Part shown: piece after piece, positions 1 to 8,948 of the stretch
How the letters are laid out: each line of letters opens with the position of its first letter
Numbering within the stretch: position 1 is the stretch's first letter
From: SIBU01 sp964430335
GTDB taxonomy: Bacteria > Patescibacteriota > Minisyncoccia > Phycocordibacterales > SIBU01
DNA: 25,059 bases
NCBI GenBank assembly: GCA_964430335.1
Contig: CAYSEN010000013.1
Coordinates: 1-25,059 of the forward strand
Direction: 5' to 3'
Program-made: the position numbers and the translations under genes
The notes under the pieces: generated by a model
The model's input: the letters and a program-made list of their open reading frames with translations, nothing else
What the model was told of the DNA's origin: nothing
Databases searched by the model: none

Positions 1-2
1 GA

Positions 3-1559
3 ACTTCTGCATCGAATGTTGGACTTTATGTTTATGGGGTGAGTGGGGGGACAAAGAATTTTGACGCTATTTTCAACGGCGGAGGCAACGTTGGAATCGG
101 AACAACTTCTCCATACGCAATGCTCTCAGTGGCTGGAGACGTAGCCCTGCCTGGAATAGGTAACGGAGCTGGTACGGCATATGTTTGTACTACTCTAGCA
201 ACAGGAGTCATTTCAACATCAACCTCAGCATGTAACCCTTCATCACTAAGATTTAAGGATAATGTGGCGGATCTTTCAGCAAGCAGAGGACTTGCAGATG
301 TTATGAAGTTGCGACCTGTCACTTTCACATACAAACCTGAAATGAAAATCACCGGTAATCAAGTCGGATTCATTGCGGAGGAAATCGTCAATATTGTTCC
401 TGAAGCAGTCGGATTTGATTCTGCAGGACTTCCATACAATGTTGATTACTCAAAACTGACACCTGTGTTGGCAAAAGCAATTCAAGAAATCGGCAGTGTT
501 ATTAGTTTGAAGAATGCTGGTACAACAACACCTTCAATTACAGTAGATACACTTGGAAACGTAGGAATCGGTACAACCACTCCTGACTACAAATTGCAGA
601 TTGCTGGTGATGTGGCAGCGACATCGTTCGTGAATGTTTCTACTCGAGATGCGAAAAAGGATATTAAATACATTTCAGACGACAGCAAGCGAACTATTCT
701 AGATAAAATTAAAAATATTAAAGTTGCAGAATATCGATACAACAACGAACCAGATTCAAATCCGCTTCGAATGGGATTGATTGCAGAAGAAGCACCTGCC
801 GAAATTCTTTCTGTGACTGGAAAAGGGGTTGATGTTTACAAAATGTCTACGTTTATCCTAGCCGGTGTTCAGGAACAGCAAACACGCCTAGAATCAATGG
901 ACGCACGAATTACCAAACTTGAGAGTTTGATAGGTTCAAGTACCCCAATCACAAGTGATGTTTCTTTCAGTACAATTTTGACCTCATTTGAAAACGCGGG
1001 AGTTAAGATTGAAAATGGTATCACTCGAATTAAAAACGCTATTGTCGATTCACTCACTGTCGGTTCTAGAGAAAACACTGCAGGTATTACACTTTACGAC
1101 ACTGTTACTAAGGAGCCATATTGTCTAACTATAGAAAACGGCACACCAAAATCTACAAGCGGTGCTTGCGGTAGTAATCCTTCTTCAAATAACATCGCTA
1201 CTTCTACTTCGCAGACTGGTTCTTCTGACTTAATTCCTCCTGTCATTACAATTACGGGTGCGAATCCAGCAAAAATAACTAAGGGATCCGTTTATGTAGA
1301 TTTGGGAGCTACTGTAGATGACAACGTAAATCATAACTTAGGAATTACAGCTACAGGTGACGTAAATACTTCTGTTGTCGGTACTTATCCAATTGTTTAT
1401 TCAGCTACAGATCAAGCAGGAAACATGTCATCCACAACAAGATCAGTGATTGTTTATGATCCGAATGATATAATTGTTGCAACATCAACACCAAATGAAA
1501 TAAATTCTGATTTAGGAACAACAACGAATAACACTACGGAGGGAGGTGTGGGAAATTAA
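3..1559 (+). CDS. Tail-fibre-like surface protein with two S74 chaperone domains, 5' partial
   Basis: The reading frame is open to the left edge, so this is the C-terminal part of a longer protein; the GTG at 39 is internal. It shows two copies of a module: a glycine-rich collar motif (VGIGTTSP near 87-110, VGIGTTTP near 559-580) followed by an S74-type intramolecular chaperone autoprocessing domain. Each S74 domain has the Ser-x4-Lys dyad of the endosialidase family (SSLRFK near 240, STRDAKKDI near 639) and the later GFIAEE or GLIAEE motif. Family knowledge: such domains trimerise a fibre and then cut themselves off at the Ser. The last ~110 residues (about 1228-1475) resemble a DUF5011/Ig-like domain (VDLGATVDDN, GTYPIVYSATDQAGN). 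This is probably an exported fibrous adhesin. The phage versus cellular origin cannot be decided here. The next gene starts 36 nt downstream on the same strand. Confidence 0.8.
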   Translation, partial: TSASNVGLYVYGVSGGTKNFDAIFNGGGNVGIGTTSPYAMLSVAGDVALPGIGNGAGTAYVCTTLATGVISTSTSACNPSSLRFKDNVADLSASRGLADVMKLRPVTFTYKPEMKITGNQVGFIAEEIVNIVPEAVGFDSAGLPYNVDYSKLTPVLAKAIQEIGSVISLKNAGTTTPSITVDTLGNVGIGTTTPDYKLQIAGDVAATSFVNVSTRDAKKDIKYISDDSKRTILDKIKNIKVAEYRYNNEPDSNPLRMGLIAEEAPAEILSVTGKGVDVYKMSTFILAGVQEQQTRLESMDARITKLESLIGSSTPITSDVSFSTILTSFENAGVKIENGITRIKNAIVDSLTVGSRENTAGITLYDTVTKEPYCLTIENGTPKSTSGACGSNPSSNNIATSTSQTGSSDLIPPVITITGANPAKITKGSVYVDLGATVDDNVNHNLGITATGDVNTSVVGTYPIVYSATDQAGNMSSTTRSVIVYDPNDIIVATSTPNEINSDLGTTTNNTTEGGVGN

Positions 1560-1595
1560 TTTATTTATTAACAAATTATTAGTTTATTAAATATT

Positions 1596-4500
1596 ATGAA
1601 GCACGTTATAAAAACTGGTTACGGGGTAGCACTACTTTTAGCACTTTCTTTTTCAGTAATTAGTTTTTTAACGACCGCTGAGAATCGTATGAATTTGGCT
1701 TTTAGCGCCAATCCATATTTTCAGACAGCTCAGACGGCTTCTTCCTTGAGTAACGGTCTTGCAGCTTACTACAGGTTTGATGAAACTAGTGGTACCGTGA
1801 TTTCAGATTACTCTGGAAACGGTAGAGACGGAACTTTGGTTTCTTCTCCGGTTTTGTCTACAGATGCAAGGGTAGGCACTGGCGCGATCACTTTTTCTGG
1901 TGCTAACAAAATGACCGGACCAAGTTTGTCTTTGCCAGGAAGTGATTTTTCTTTTGCTTTTTGGATAAAGACAACAACACCATCAAATTCAATGGTTGGT
2001 ATGGGTTATAACTCTTTCTGCGCCTTTAATGGTAAATCTATATCATGTACAACCGACGGAAACATTTCTGGCGGGGCAATCGTTAGCGAACCATCAGTTT
2101 ATTCTGGTGGTTGGCACCATATAGCGTATGTTGTAACTGGTAGCACTCAAAAACTGTATGTTGACGGCACAGAGAGATCCACGGTTTCTGAAACTCCAGC
2201 ATCGCTCGGCGGCGGTATTAGTGTTGGTGTAAGGTTCGGCAGTTCAAGTGGTTTTGTGGGATCTTTAGATGATGTTAGGTTTTACACCAGAGCGATCACG
2301 CCAAGCGAAATATCAACTTTAGCAGGGGGTTCTTCTGAAGGAGGTTCAACGCCTGGTTCCAATGTTAATACTAGTACCCAGAGTTCTACAAACACAACAA
2401 CACAAAGCAGTACATCACAGACCACGACTCCAACTCCAACAAGTTCTGCTATACCTCAACCCTTGCAGGCCGCAACTGGATACGGGTCACTTGTAGTTTC
2501 GAAAAATGGAAATGGTAGTGGTTCAGTGACTTCGCCATCTGGTATTAATTGCGGTAGTCAATGTAGTTTAAGTCTAGCTTCAGGATCCGTTGTTAAGTTA
2601 ACAGCAGGAGCTGAATCAGGTTCAACTTTTACAGGTTGGAGTGGGGGAGGTTGTTCAGGTAATTTAAATACATGTACCGTAACTCTAACTGACACAGTAA
2701 ACGTAAGTGCGACTTTCACTGCAAATACTGTATCTTCTGATCTGTCAGCACCAGGCGAATTGCAAGTAACTGAATCATACTTTGCGAACGCTTCAACAGG
2801 ACAATACGGTAACATTGAATTTTATTTGAGGTGGAAGGATAGTAATTCAAATGAGGATGGTTATATAGTAGAAAAATCTGTTGATGGTGCACCATTTACT
2901 ATCGTTAAAACTTTACCAGCAAACTCTCTGTCGTTTATAGACAGAGGAAATAATACAACTATATACAAATATAGAATAAAGGCATTTAAGGGTTCAGCGT
3001 ATTCTTTGCCTTCAAATACACTTGAATTCACCGGAATACCTCAACCCACATATTATGTAGCTGAAACAAGTACCATAAATAGTACTACTCTATATTTTAA
3101 TGATAGGACAATAGGTACAAATACTATAATTGGTTTCCAAATTGAAAGAAGTGATGATGGAGGTAATACATATAAGGTTATAGACAGGAGATCATCAGGA
3201 GATTATGAATATGTCCCAAATCTACACTCACCAACAGGTTATAAAAAATTCATAGACAATAATAATGGAGCAGGATTAACACCAGGCAAAACTTATTATT
3301 ACAGAGTCGCAGGATACAACAATACTGGTTTTAGTCCTTATGCAAATAGGGATGTTCCTGCAGAAATCACTACCCCTTATATAATTGTTGCACCAGGTGC
3401 AGCACCAGCCTTACCTGGTATAAGCGTATCCTTGACTCAACTTCCTTCATCAAAGATAAGAATTACTGATAACTCAAATAACGAAACACAGTTTGAAGTT
3501 CAAAAATCAACCGACAATACAAATTGGTCAAGTTTCTGTGTTATAAATTGGTCAGCAGGTGATAAGAGTTGTGAAGATAAAAGCGTGGTTGCTGGGGGTA
3601 AATACTATTACAGAGTAAGAGCATATAATAATTCATCTACCCCTGCTTCAGCCACAAATATATATGCTACCTCAGGTTTTGTTTATTCAAATCCAGTTGT
3701 GCTTGCAGGAACAGCACCAACTGGAGTTATTGAATGGTATGTGTGGAAGGGCGCTACCGCTGGAACAAACACAGGCGAGTCGTGGGCAAATGCTTGGCAA
3801 GATATTGATCAGATAAACTGGAAAGCAATAAAGCCAGGAGATACTATATACATAAGTGGCGACAACTACGGTAAGCCTTTATCAATATACGGTTCAGGTG
3901 TACAAGGTAAACCAATCAAAATATATACCGGTATACAGTCACCAAACCCTAGTGGACACTCAGGAAAAGTTACTTTGTCAGGTATTGGTTTTAATCAAAA
4001 TGCTTCTTGGATAGACATAGATGGTAGCCTAAATAAAAACTACAACCTAACAAGTGCACTGAATGTTGATGAGAACATTAACTTATTTGTAGATAATGGT
4101 ACGGGTATATATTCAAATGGATCAAATGGAGTAAACTTACGCTTCATAAAAGTTTCAAACGCAAGTGATTTTGGAATATATTTTAACGGTGTTTCAGATA
4201 TGGTTGAACTTTATGGTGTTCATGTTTATTACACAGTTCAAGCTGGAATAAGATTTGGCTATCCATCACCAAGATCGGTATATGATGCAATAAAAATTAC
4301 AAAAGCTTTGATTGAATATGCAGGTGACGACGGTATTCAAGTTGGAGGTACTATGACAGTTGCAGATACTATTATTAGAAAGGGTAATTTAAACGTAACC
4401 ACAGGACACCCAGATGGTATTCAGGGATTGAATGCAAATTATTTAGATGTGCATAATACGACAATATACGATAGAGAAAAATCATCATATATGATAGCGA

Positions 4501-7500
4501 ATGAGTTTATGATGTCTAGTACATTTACACGAACAGATTATGGTCATATAAGGATATATAATAATGAATTTTATTACACTAACCCAGATATATCACCTGT
4601 AACATCAGGAGTATATGTTTCTGCTTCTATTATAACTCCTGCACCAATTGATTATGAGAACTGGGATGATATTCTAATTGCAAATAATACATTCTATAAT
4701 GTTCCAAAAACGACACCTATTGCGTTTGGTGTGAGAGATCAAATATCAAAAGTTACAGCAAAAAATATAGTAGTAAAAAATAACCTCCTATACAACGTTG
4801 CAAAAGATTTTGGAGTGGCACTTGCTGTAAGTCCAAGAATAACTTTAGACTCAAGTACTAGAATTGATAATAACCTTGTTGCTGGTTATGTTACAAAGAT
4901 GAGCTTTGGTGGAACGATATACGATAATGCTGAATTGTTTAATGTTGGAACTGGCTTTAAAGGCAACACCAGCGCCACACCAAAGTTCATAAATCTTCCT
5001 GGATATAATTTAAGACTTGCTTCAGATGATACTGCCGCAAGAGGAAAAGGAGAAAATCTTTCTCAATACTTTAACTTTGATAAAGACAACACATCAAGAC
5101 CAAGTACAGGAGCATGGGACATCGGAGCATATCAAGGAGGAGGAACACCTGTTACAAATCCAACCCCTAACCCAACTCCAACCCCAACCCCAACACCTGT
5201 ACAAAATCCAGCTGAAGTTACTTCTGGCCTACTTCTAAACATCAATTTTGATGGAGATGACTTCACAACCAAGGGTACTGATGTAAACAAGTCCATAACC
5301 TTCAAGGATACTTCTGGAAAGAACTTCAACGGAACTTGCCAAACCTCTCTTCCTCTAAATGGCACTACTCATGATCAATGTCCTCAAGTATCTCCTGGAG
5401 TAAAATCAGGAAACTCAGCAAAATTTGCTGGAAACCTCTGCGACATGTCGAGCGACTACATAGGTATCCCTACAGGAGGAGAACTTTCATATCTCACAAA
5501 AGGTACTGTATCTGTCTACGCTGCATTTGATAGCATGGCATACCTCGGACAATATCTAATCGATACCTACACCGCCGACATCAAGAACACCTGGGCTCTT
5601 CATCTAGACGGTGACAGATTCCCAACCCTTACAATAGTAGATGATGCAGGATCTGCCGTTGACATAATCACTTTCCCAACGAGCGTAAAAGTAGGTGATT
5701 GGAATAATTACTCATTCACTTGGGATGGAACATATATCAAAGCTTACTTCAATGGAATGTTTGCGGGACAAGCAAGAATGACTGCAATCTCTGGACTAAA
5801 GTTCTTCGAATTACCAAGCAAAGGCCACACCTTCGGCGTAAACTACATGACTCTTGGAGCAATGAAGCACAATGAACCAAGAAATTACCCAGACACTAAC
5901 TGCTGGAACCAGTACGGATGGCCAAAGCAAAGCTACGTATATCCAAACGCCGGTTGGATGACAGGAAGACTTGATGAAGTGAGAATCTACAACCGAGACC
6001 TTTCACCAAGTGAAATATCATCACTGTCTTCTCTCGTCTCAAATGTCGGTCAAAGTATATTGTCAGTATCAAAACAAGGTGACGGCGATGGATCCGTTAG
6101 TACAACAGTTTCGGGTGTTGGTTGTGGTAAGCACTGTGCTGAAGCATTTAACACAGGAACAGCTCTTACTCTAAAAGCGGTACCACAATTTAATTCAAAA
6201 TTTGTAGCATGGGGAGGCGCATGTTCAGGAACTGCAACAACTTGCTCCGTAACTCTCAACTCCAACACATCAGTCACAGCTACATTTAGTAAGATTGATC
6301 CGGTTACTGTTACACTAAACGCTAATCAAGCGACTTTAATTTCAGATCCGTTCATAAATATTGGTGGTTCAATATTCCAATACAAAGCAAGCACTACACC
6401 AGGTAGAGCACAATTCGACTTTACTCTACCTGAGGATGGTGATTACTCAATATCGGGATTTGTAAACGCACCATCACAAGGTAGTAACTCGTTCTACATT
6501 AATGTTGATGATGAACCAGATCCAAAAGTTGAGACAAACAGCTGGTACATACCAACAACTGGTGGTTACGAGAATCGATTCGTAAACTGGGGAGGTGAAT
6601 TCAACTACGGAGTTCGCGATGCCAACGGAGTCAGCGTTCCAAGATTCTTTACTCTCTCAGCCGGAAGTCACAAATTGATAATCAAGGGTAGAGAAGAAGG
6701 TACAGCGTTCCGCTCCTTCGAAATCATCCGCAAAGGAGGCTCCACTACTGTCATCCCTCCATCCAACCCTAGCGACAAAACAGCTCCAATCATTTCAAAC
6801 GTAACTGACTTCTCAAAACCAGGTAAAGTAGCTCCTACAGTAGTAATCGCTTGGAACACTAACGAAGCTTCTGATGCGCAAGTAGAGTATGGTCTAACCA
6901 CTGCATACGGAAGTGCTTCAGGTGTCAGTACGGACAATTCTACTTCGCATCAACTCACTCTAAGTAATCTCTCTCCTCGCACTCAATACCACTACAGAGT
7001 TAAGTCAGTAGATCCATCAGGTAATGTTGGCTACGGAGTAGACAGAACTTTCGTAAGTGAAAGTATTGATTTGGAAGCGCCCGTTGTAAAGGTTAAAGAA
7101 ATCACCAGCTCACTACCTACTGGCACCACTTCAGTTCGTCTAGATATCTCAACTGATGAACTCTCAATGTGTGTTTGGACAAAGACAGCAAATGTACCTT
7201 ACTACACGGTCAATGGTAACTCAGCCTTTAGTCACTCAAGCACTAATCAACTAGACCTCTACACTACAGTCACTGGTCTTGTCGCGGGTACTAATCATGT
7301 TTACATTAAGTGTGCTGACCTAGCCGACAACATTACAGGAGACATCGATGTCAAGATTGATGTTACTCCTTCATCGTCGACAGTAAACACTCCTCCACAA
7401 AACCCTCCTTTGGGCACTCCAGTAGTTACCGCTACTGACTCAGATGGAGACGGAGTTCCAAACACTCTAGACAAATGTCCTTACACTAAAGCAGGAGTAA

Positions 7501-8831
7501 AGGTAAACAGACAAGGTTGCCCAGAATTTAAATCAACCAAATACAACACACCAGATCTTTCAGACTCAGACCTAAACTCAGTCTCTACACTAGAAATTAG
7601 TAACACTCTAGGAAAGATTAGCTACCCACAAGGTGCATATGATCTTTCAAGAGACTCAGGAGATTCAATCGACCTCGACTCAAACCTCACCATTGTAAAA
7701 GGCTCAGTATCTCTAGACTCTGCCAAGGTTCCAGAGCTTAACAAACCAGCTACCGTCACTCTCTACAACATCACAACAAGAAGTCCAAAGATCATGAGAG
7801 ATGGAGTAGAATGTGTTACTTGTAAGGTTGTGTCATTCACCAACGGAACTCTAGTCTTTACAGTTCCAGGATTCTCAACCTACTCAATCATTGAATCAGA
7901 CAACTCTCCAGCTACTTACACCGTTACTGTTTCTAAGTTAGGAACTGGTAGCGGGGTCGTTACGGGAACAGGAATCGATTGTGGTTCTGATTGTTCTGAG
8001 ACTGTAAATGACGGAGTGACTATTACTCTTACAGCAATTCCAGATTCTAATACAACCTTCGACTCTTGGTCAGGCGGTGCTTGTACCGGTAACAGCACTT
8101 GTGGTATCACTGACACAACAGACAAAACTGTCATTGCGAACTTCAGCAAAAAGCCAGAAGTAGTCAACAACACCCCTGCAAACAATGGTGGTGGAGGCGG
8201 AGGAGGTGGAATCACAACTACTTACATCACTCCAAGTTCTAATCCAGTCACAACCACAAGCACCGGAGTGACAATTAAAATTACTGCTCCTGCACCTGTT
8301 GCTTCACCGGTAGCATTCAAGAAGATCTTTTACGGAGTTCAAAGTCCTACAGTTAAAGCTATGCAACAAGCTCTTAATGCCAAAGGCTTTGTGGTTGCCA
8401 AGTCAGGTGTAGGTTCAAAGGGTAACGAGAGTACTTACTTCGGTAATGCCACAAGAAGTGCCCTTAGGAAGTACCAATGTTCAGTTATGAAAGTATGCAG
8501 TGGTTCTAACTACGGAGTTCTAGACGAAACCACTTACAACTCTCTACAACTAAACACGCTAACAAATCAAAAGACCACCACTAAGTATAAGTTCACGAGA
8601 GCCATCAGTCTTGGTTCAGTAGGTGAAGACGTTAGACAACTCCAAATCTTCCTAAACACTCACGGCTTCCCAGTAGCAACTACAGGAGCTGGCTCTAAAG
8701 GAAATGAAATTACTACTTTTGGTGTTGCAACACGTAAAGCTCTAATCAAGTACCAAGTCGCCAACAACATCTATCCATCCAACGGTATATTGGGTGCCGC
8801 GACGAGGAATTTGGTGAACGGGGTAAAGTAA
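1596..8831 (+). CDS. Giant modular secreted adhesin-like protein (LamG, FN3, beta-helix, PG-binding)
   Basis: This 2411-residue protein has an N-terminal signal/anchor segment (GVALLLALSFSVISFLTT). Approximate order: LamG 53-245; Ser/Thr/Pro linker 246-296; InlB-type B-repeat with Cys pairs 297-377; three FN3-like domains 385-710; right-handed beta-helix 714-1180, opening with WYVWKGATAGTNTGESW; Pro/Thr linker 1183-1205; LamG 1209-1480; second B-repeat 1489-1569; carbohydrate-binding-like beta domain 1570-1716; FN3-like 1728-1823; Ig-like 1827-1925; thrombospondin type-3 calcium motif (DSDGDGVPNTLDKCP) near 1949; third B-repeat 2108-2187; Gly7 linker; two PG_binding_1 domains 2242-2318 and 2337-2410. 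The C-terminal pair probably holds it to the cell wall. The beta-helix resembles pectate-lyase-like folds, but I identified no catalytic site, so binding is as likely as cleavage. No Shine-Dalgarno precedes the ATG. Base composition changes sharply near 5200. Confidence 0.85.
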   Translation: MKHVIKTGYGVALLLALSFSVISFLTTAENRMNLAFSANPYFQTAQTASSLSNGLAAYYRFDETSGTVISDYSGNGRDGTLVSSPVLSTDARVGTGAITFSGANKMTGPSLSLPGSDFSFAFWIKTTTPSNSMVGMGYNSFCAFNGKSISCTTDGNISGGAIVSEPSVYSGGWHHIAYVVTGSTQKLYVDGTERSTVSETPASLGGGISVGVRFGSSSGFVGSLDDVRFYTRAITPSEISTLAGGSSEGGSTPGSNVNTSTQSSTNTTTQSSTSQTTTPTPTSSAIPQPLQAATGYGSLVVSKNGNGSGSVTSPSGINCGSQCSLSLASGSVVKLTAGAESGSTFTGWSGGGCSGNLNTCTVTLTDTVNVSATFTANTVSSDLSAPGELQVTESYFANASTGQYGNIEFYLRWKDSNSNEDGYIVEKSVDGAPFTIVKTLPANSLSFIDRGNNTTIYKYRIKAFKGSAYSLPSNTLEFTGIPQPTYYVAETSTINSTTLYFNDRTIGTNTIIGFQIERSDDGGNTYKVIDRRSSGDYEYVPNLHSPTGYKKFIDNNNGAGLTPGKTYYYRVAGYNNTGFSPYANRDVPAEITTPYIIVAPGAAPALPGISVSLTQLPSSKIRITDNSNNETQFEVQKSTDNTNWSSFCVINWSAGDKSCEDKSVVAGGKYYYRVRAYNNSSTPASATNIYATSGFVYSNPVVLAGTAPTGVIEWYVWKGATAGTNTGESWANAWQDIDQINWKAIKPGDTIYISGDNYGKPLSIYGSGVQGKPIKIYTGIQSPNPSGHSGKVTLSGIGFNQNASWIDIDGSLNKNYNLTSALNVDENINLFVDNGTGIYSNGSNGVNLRFIKVSNASDFGIYFNGVSDMVELYGVHVYYTVQAGIRFGYPSPRSVYDAIKITKALIEYAGDDGIQVGGTMTVADTIIRKGNLNVTTGHPDGIQGLNANYLDVHNTTIYDREKSSYMIANEFMMSSTFTRTDYGHIRIYNNEFYYTNPDISPVTSGVYVSASIITPAPIDYENWDDILIANNTFYNVPKTTPIAFGVRDQISKVTAKNIVVKNNLLYNVAKDFGVALAVSPRITLDSSTRIDNNLVAGYVTKMSFGGTIYDNAELFNVGTGFKGNTSATPKFINLPGYNLRLASDDTAARGKGENLSQYFNFDKDNTSRPSTGAWDIGAYQGGGTPVTNPTPNPTPTPTPTPVQNPAEVTSGLLLNINFDGDDFTTKGTDVNKSITFKDTSGKNFNGTCQTSLPLNGTTHDQCPQVSPGVKSGNSAKFAGNLCDMSSDYIGIPTGGELSYLTKGTVSVYAAFDSMAYLGQYLIDTYTADIKNTWALHLDGDRFPTLTIVDDAGSAVDIITFPTSVKVGDWNNYSFTWDGTYIKAYFNGMFAGQARMTAISGLKFFELPSKGHTFGVNYMTLGAMKHNEPRNYPDTNCWNQYGWPKQSYVYPNAGWMTGRLDEVRIYNRDLSPSEISSLSSLVSNVGQSILSVSKQGDGDGSVSTTVSGVGCGKHCAEAFNTGTALTLKAVPQFNSKFVAWGGACSGTATTCSVTLNSNTSVTATFSKIDPVTVTLNANQATLISDPFINIGGSIFQYKASTTPGRAQFDFTLPEDGDYSISGFVNAPSQGSNSFYINVDDEPDPKVETNSWYIPTTGGYENRFVNWGGEFNYGVRDANGVSVPRFFTLSAGSHKLIIKGREEGTAFRSFEIIRKGGSTTVIPPSNPSDKTAPIISNVTDFSKPGKVAPTVVIAWNTNEASDAQVEYGLTTAYGSASGVSTDNSTSHQLTLSNLSPRTQYHYRVKSVDPSGNVGYGVDRTFVSESIDLEAPVVKVKEITSSLPTGTTSVRLDISTDELSMCVWTKTANVPYYTVNGNSAFSHSSTNQLDLYTTVTGLVAGTNHVYIKCADLADNITGDIDVKIDVTPSSSTVNTPPQNPPLGTPVVTATDSDGDGVPNTLDKCPYTKAGVKVNRQGCPEFKSTKYNTPDLSDSDLNSVSTLEISNTLGKISYPQGAYDLSRDSGDSIDLDSNLTIVKGSVSLDSAKVPELNKPATVTLYNITTRSPKIMRDGVECVTCKVVSFTNGTLVFTVPGFSTYSIIESDNSPATYTVTVSKLGTGSGVVTGTGIDCGSDCSETVNDGVTITLTAIPDSNTTFDSWSGGACTGNSTCGITDTTDKTVIANFSKKPEVVNNTPANNGGGGGGGGITTTYITPSSNPVTTTSTGVTIKITAPAPVASPVAFKKIFYGVQSPTVKAMQQALNAKGFVVAKSGVGSKGNESTYFGNATRSALRKYQCSVMKVCSGSNYGVLDETTYNSLQLNTLTNQKTTTKYKFTRAISLGSVGEDVRQLQIFLNTHGFPVATTGAGSKGNEITTFGVATRKALIKYQVANNIYPSNGILGAATRNLVNGVK
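5155..5208 (+). repeat. Low-complexity Pro/Thr-coding repeat
   Basis: A short run of CCAACT/CCAACC-type units encodes a PTPTP linker between the beta-helix and the second LamG domain of the giant protein. It marks the point where composition changes from very AT-rich to nearly balanced. Confidence 0.7.
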
Positions 8832-8850
8832 ACAGCACTGATTTAGCTAC

Positions 8851-8883
8851 AAAAACACTCGCTCAAGAAGAGCGGGTGTTTTT
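8851..8883 (+). terminator. Rho-independent terminator after the giant protein gene
   Basis: A 14-bp stem (AAAAACACTCGCTC against GAGCGGGTGTTTTT, one G-T wobble) with an AAGAA loop lies 20 nt after the stop codon. It has A-tract and T-tract flanks. Confidence 0.9.
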
Positions 8884-8922
8884 CTGTTAGGGGAGTGTGT
8901 ATATAGAATAAATAAAAAGAGG

Positions 8923-8928
8923 TATAAT
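8923..8928 (+). promoter_or_regulatory. -10 box (TATAAT) for the triple-LamG gene
   Basis: A perfect TATAAT lies just after the upstream terminator, with 20 nt between it and the ATG at 8949. The predicted leader is about 14 nt and lacks a Shine-Dalgarno. No clear -35 box is visible. Confidence 0.6.
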
Positions 8929-8948
8929 TGGGTGACTGAAATCTGAAA

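Noticed and set aside
5017..5238. Plus-strand frame within the giant gene.
   Set aside because: It is a low-complexity shadow of the Pro/Thr-repeat region in another frame, with no recognisable domain.
7916..8215. Minus-strand proline-rich frame.
   Set aside because: It is the antisense of the glycine-rich linker and B-repeat; it has no promoter or homology features.
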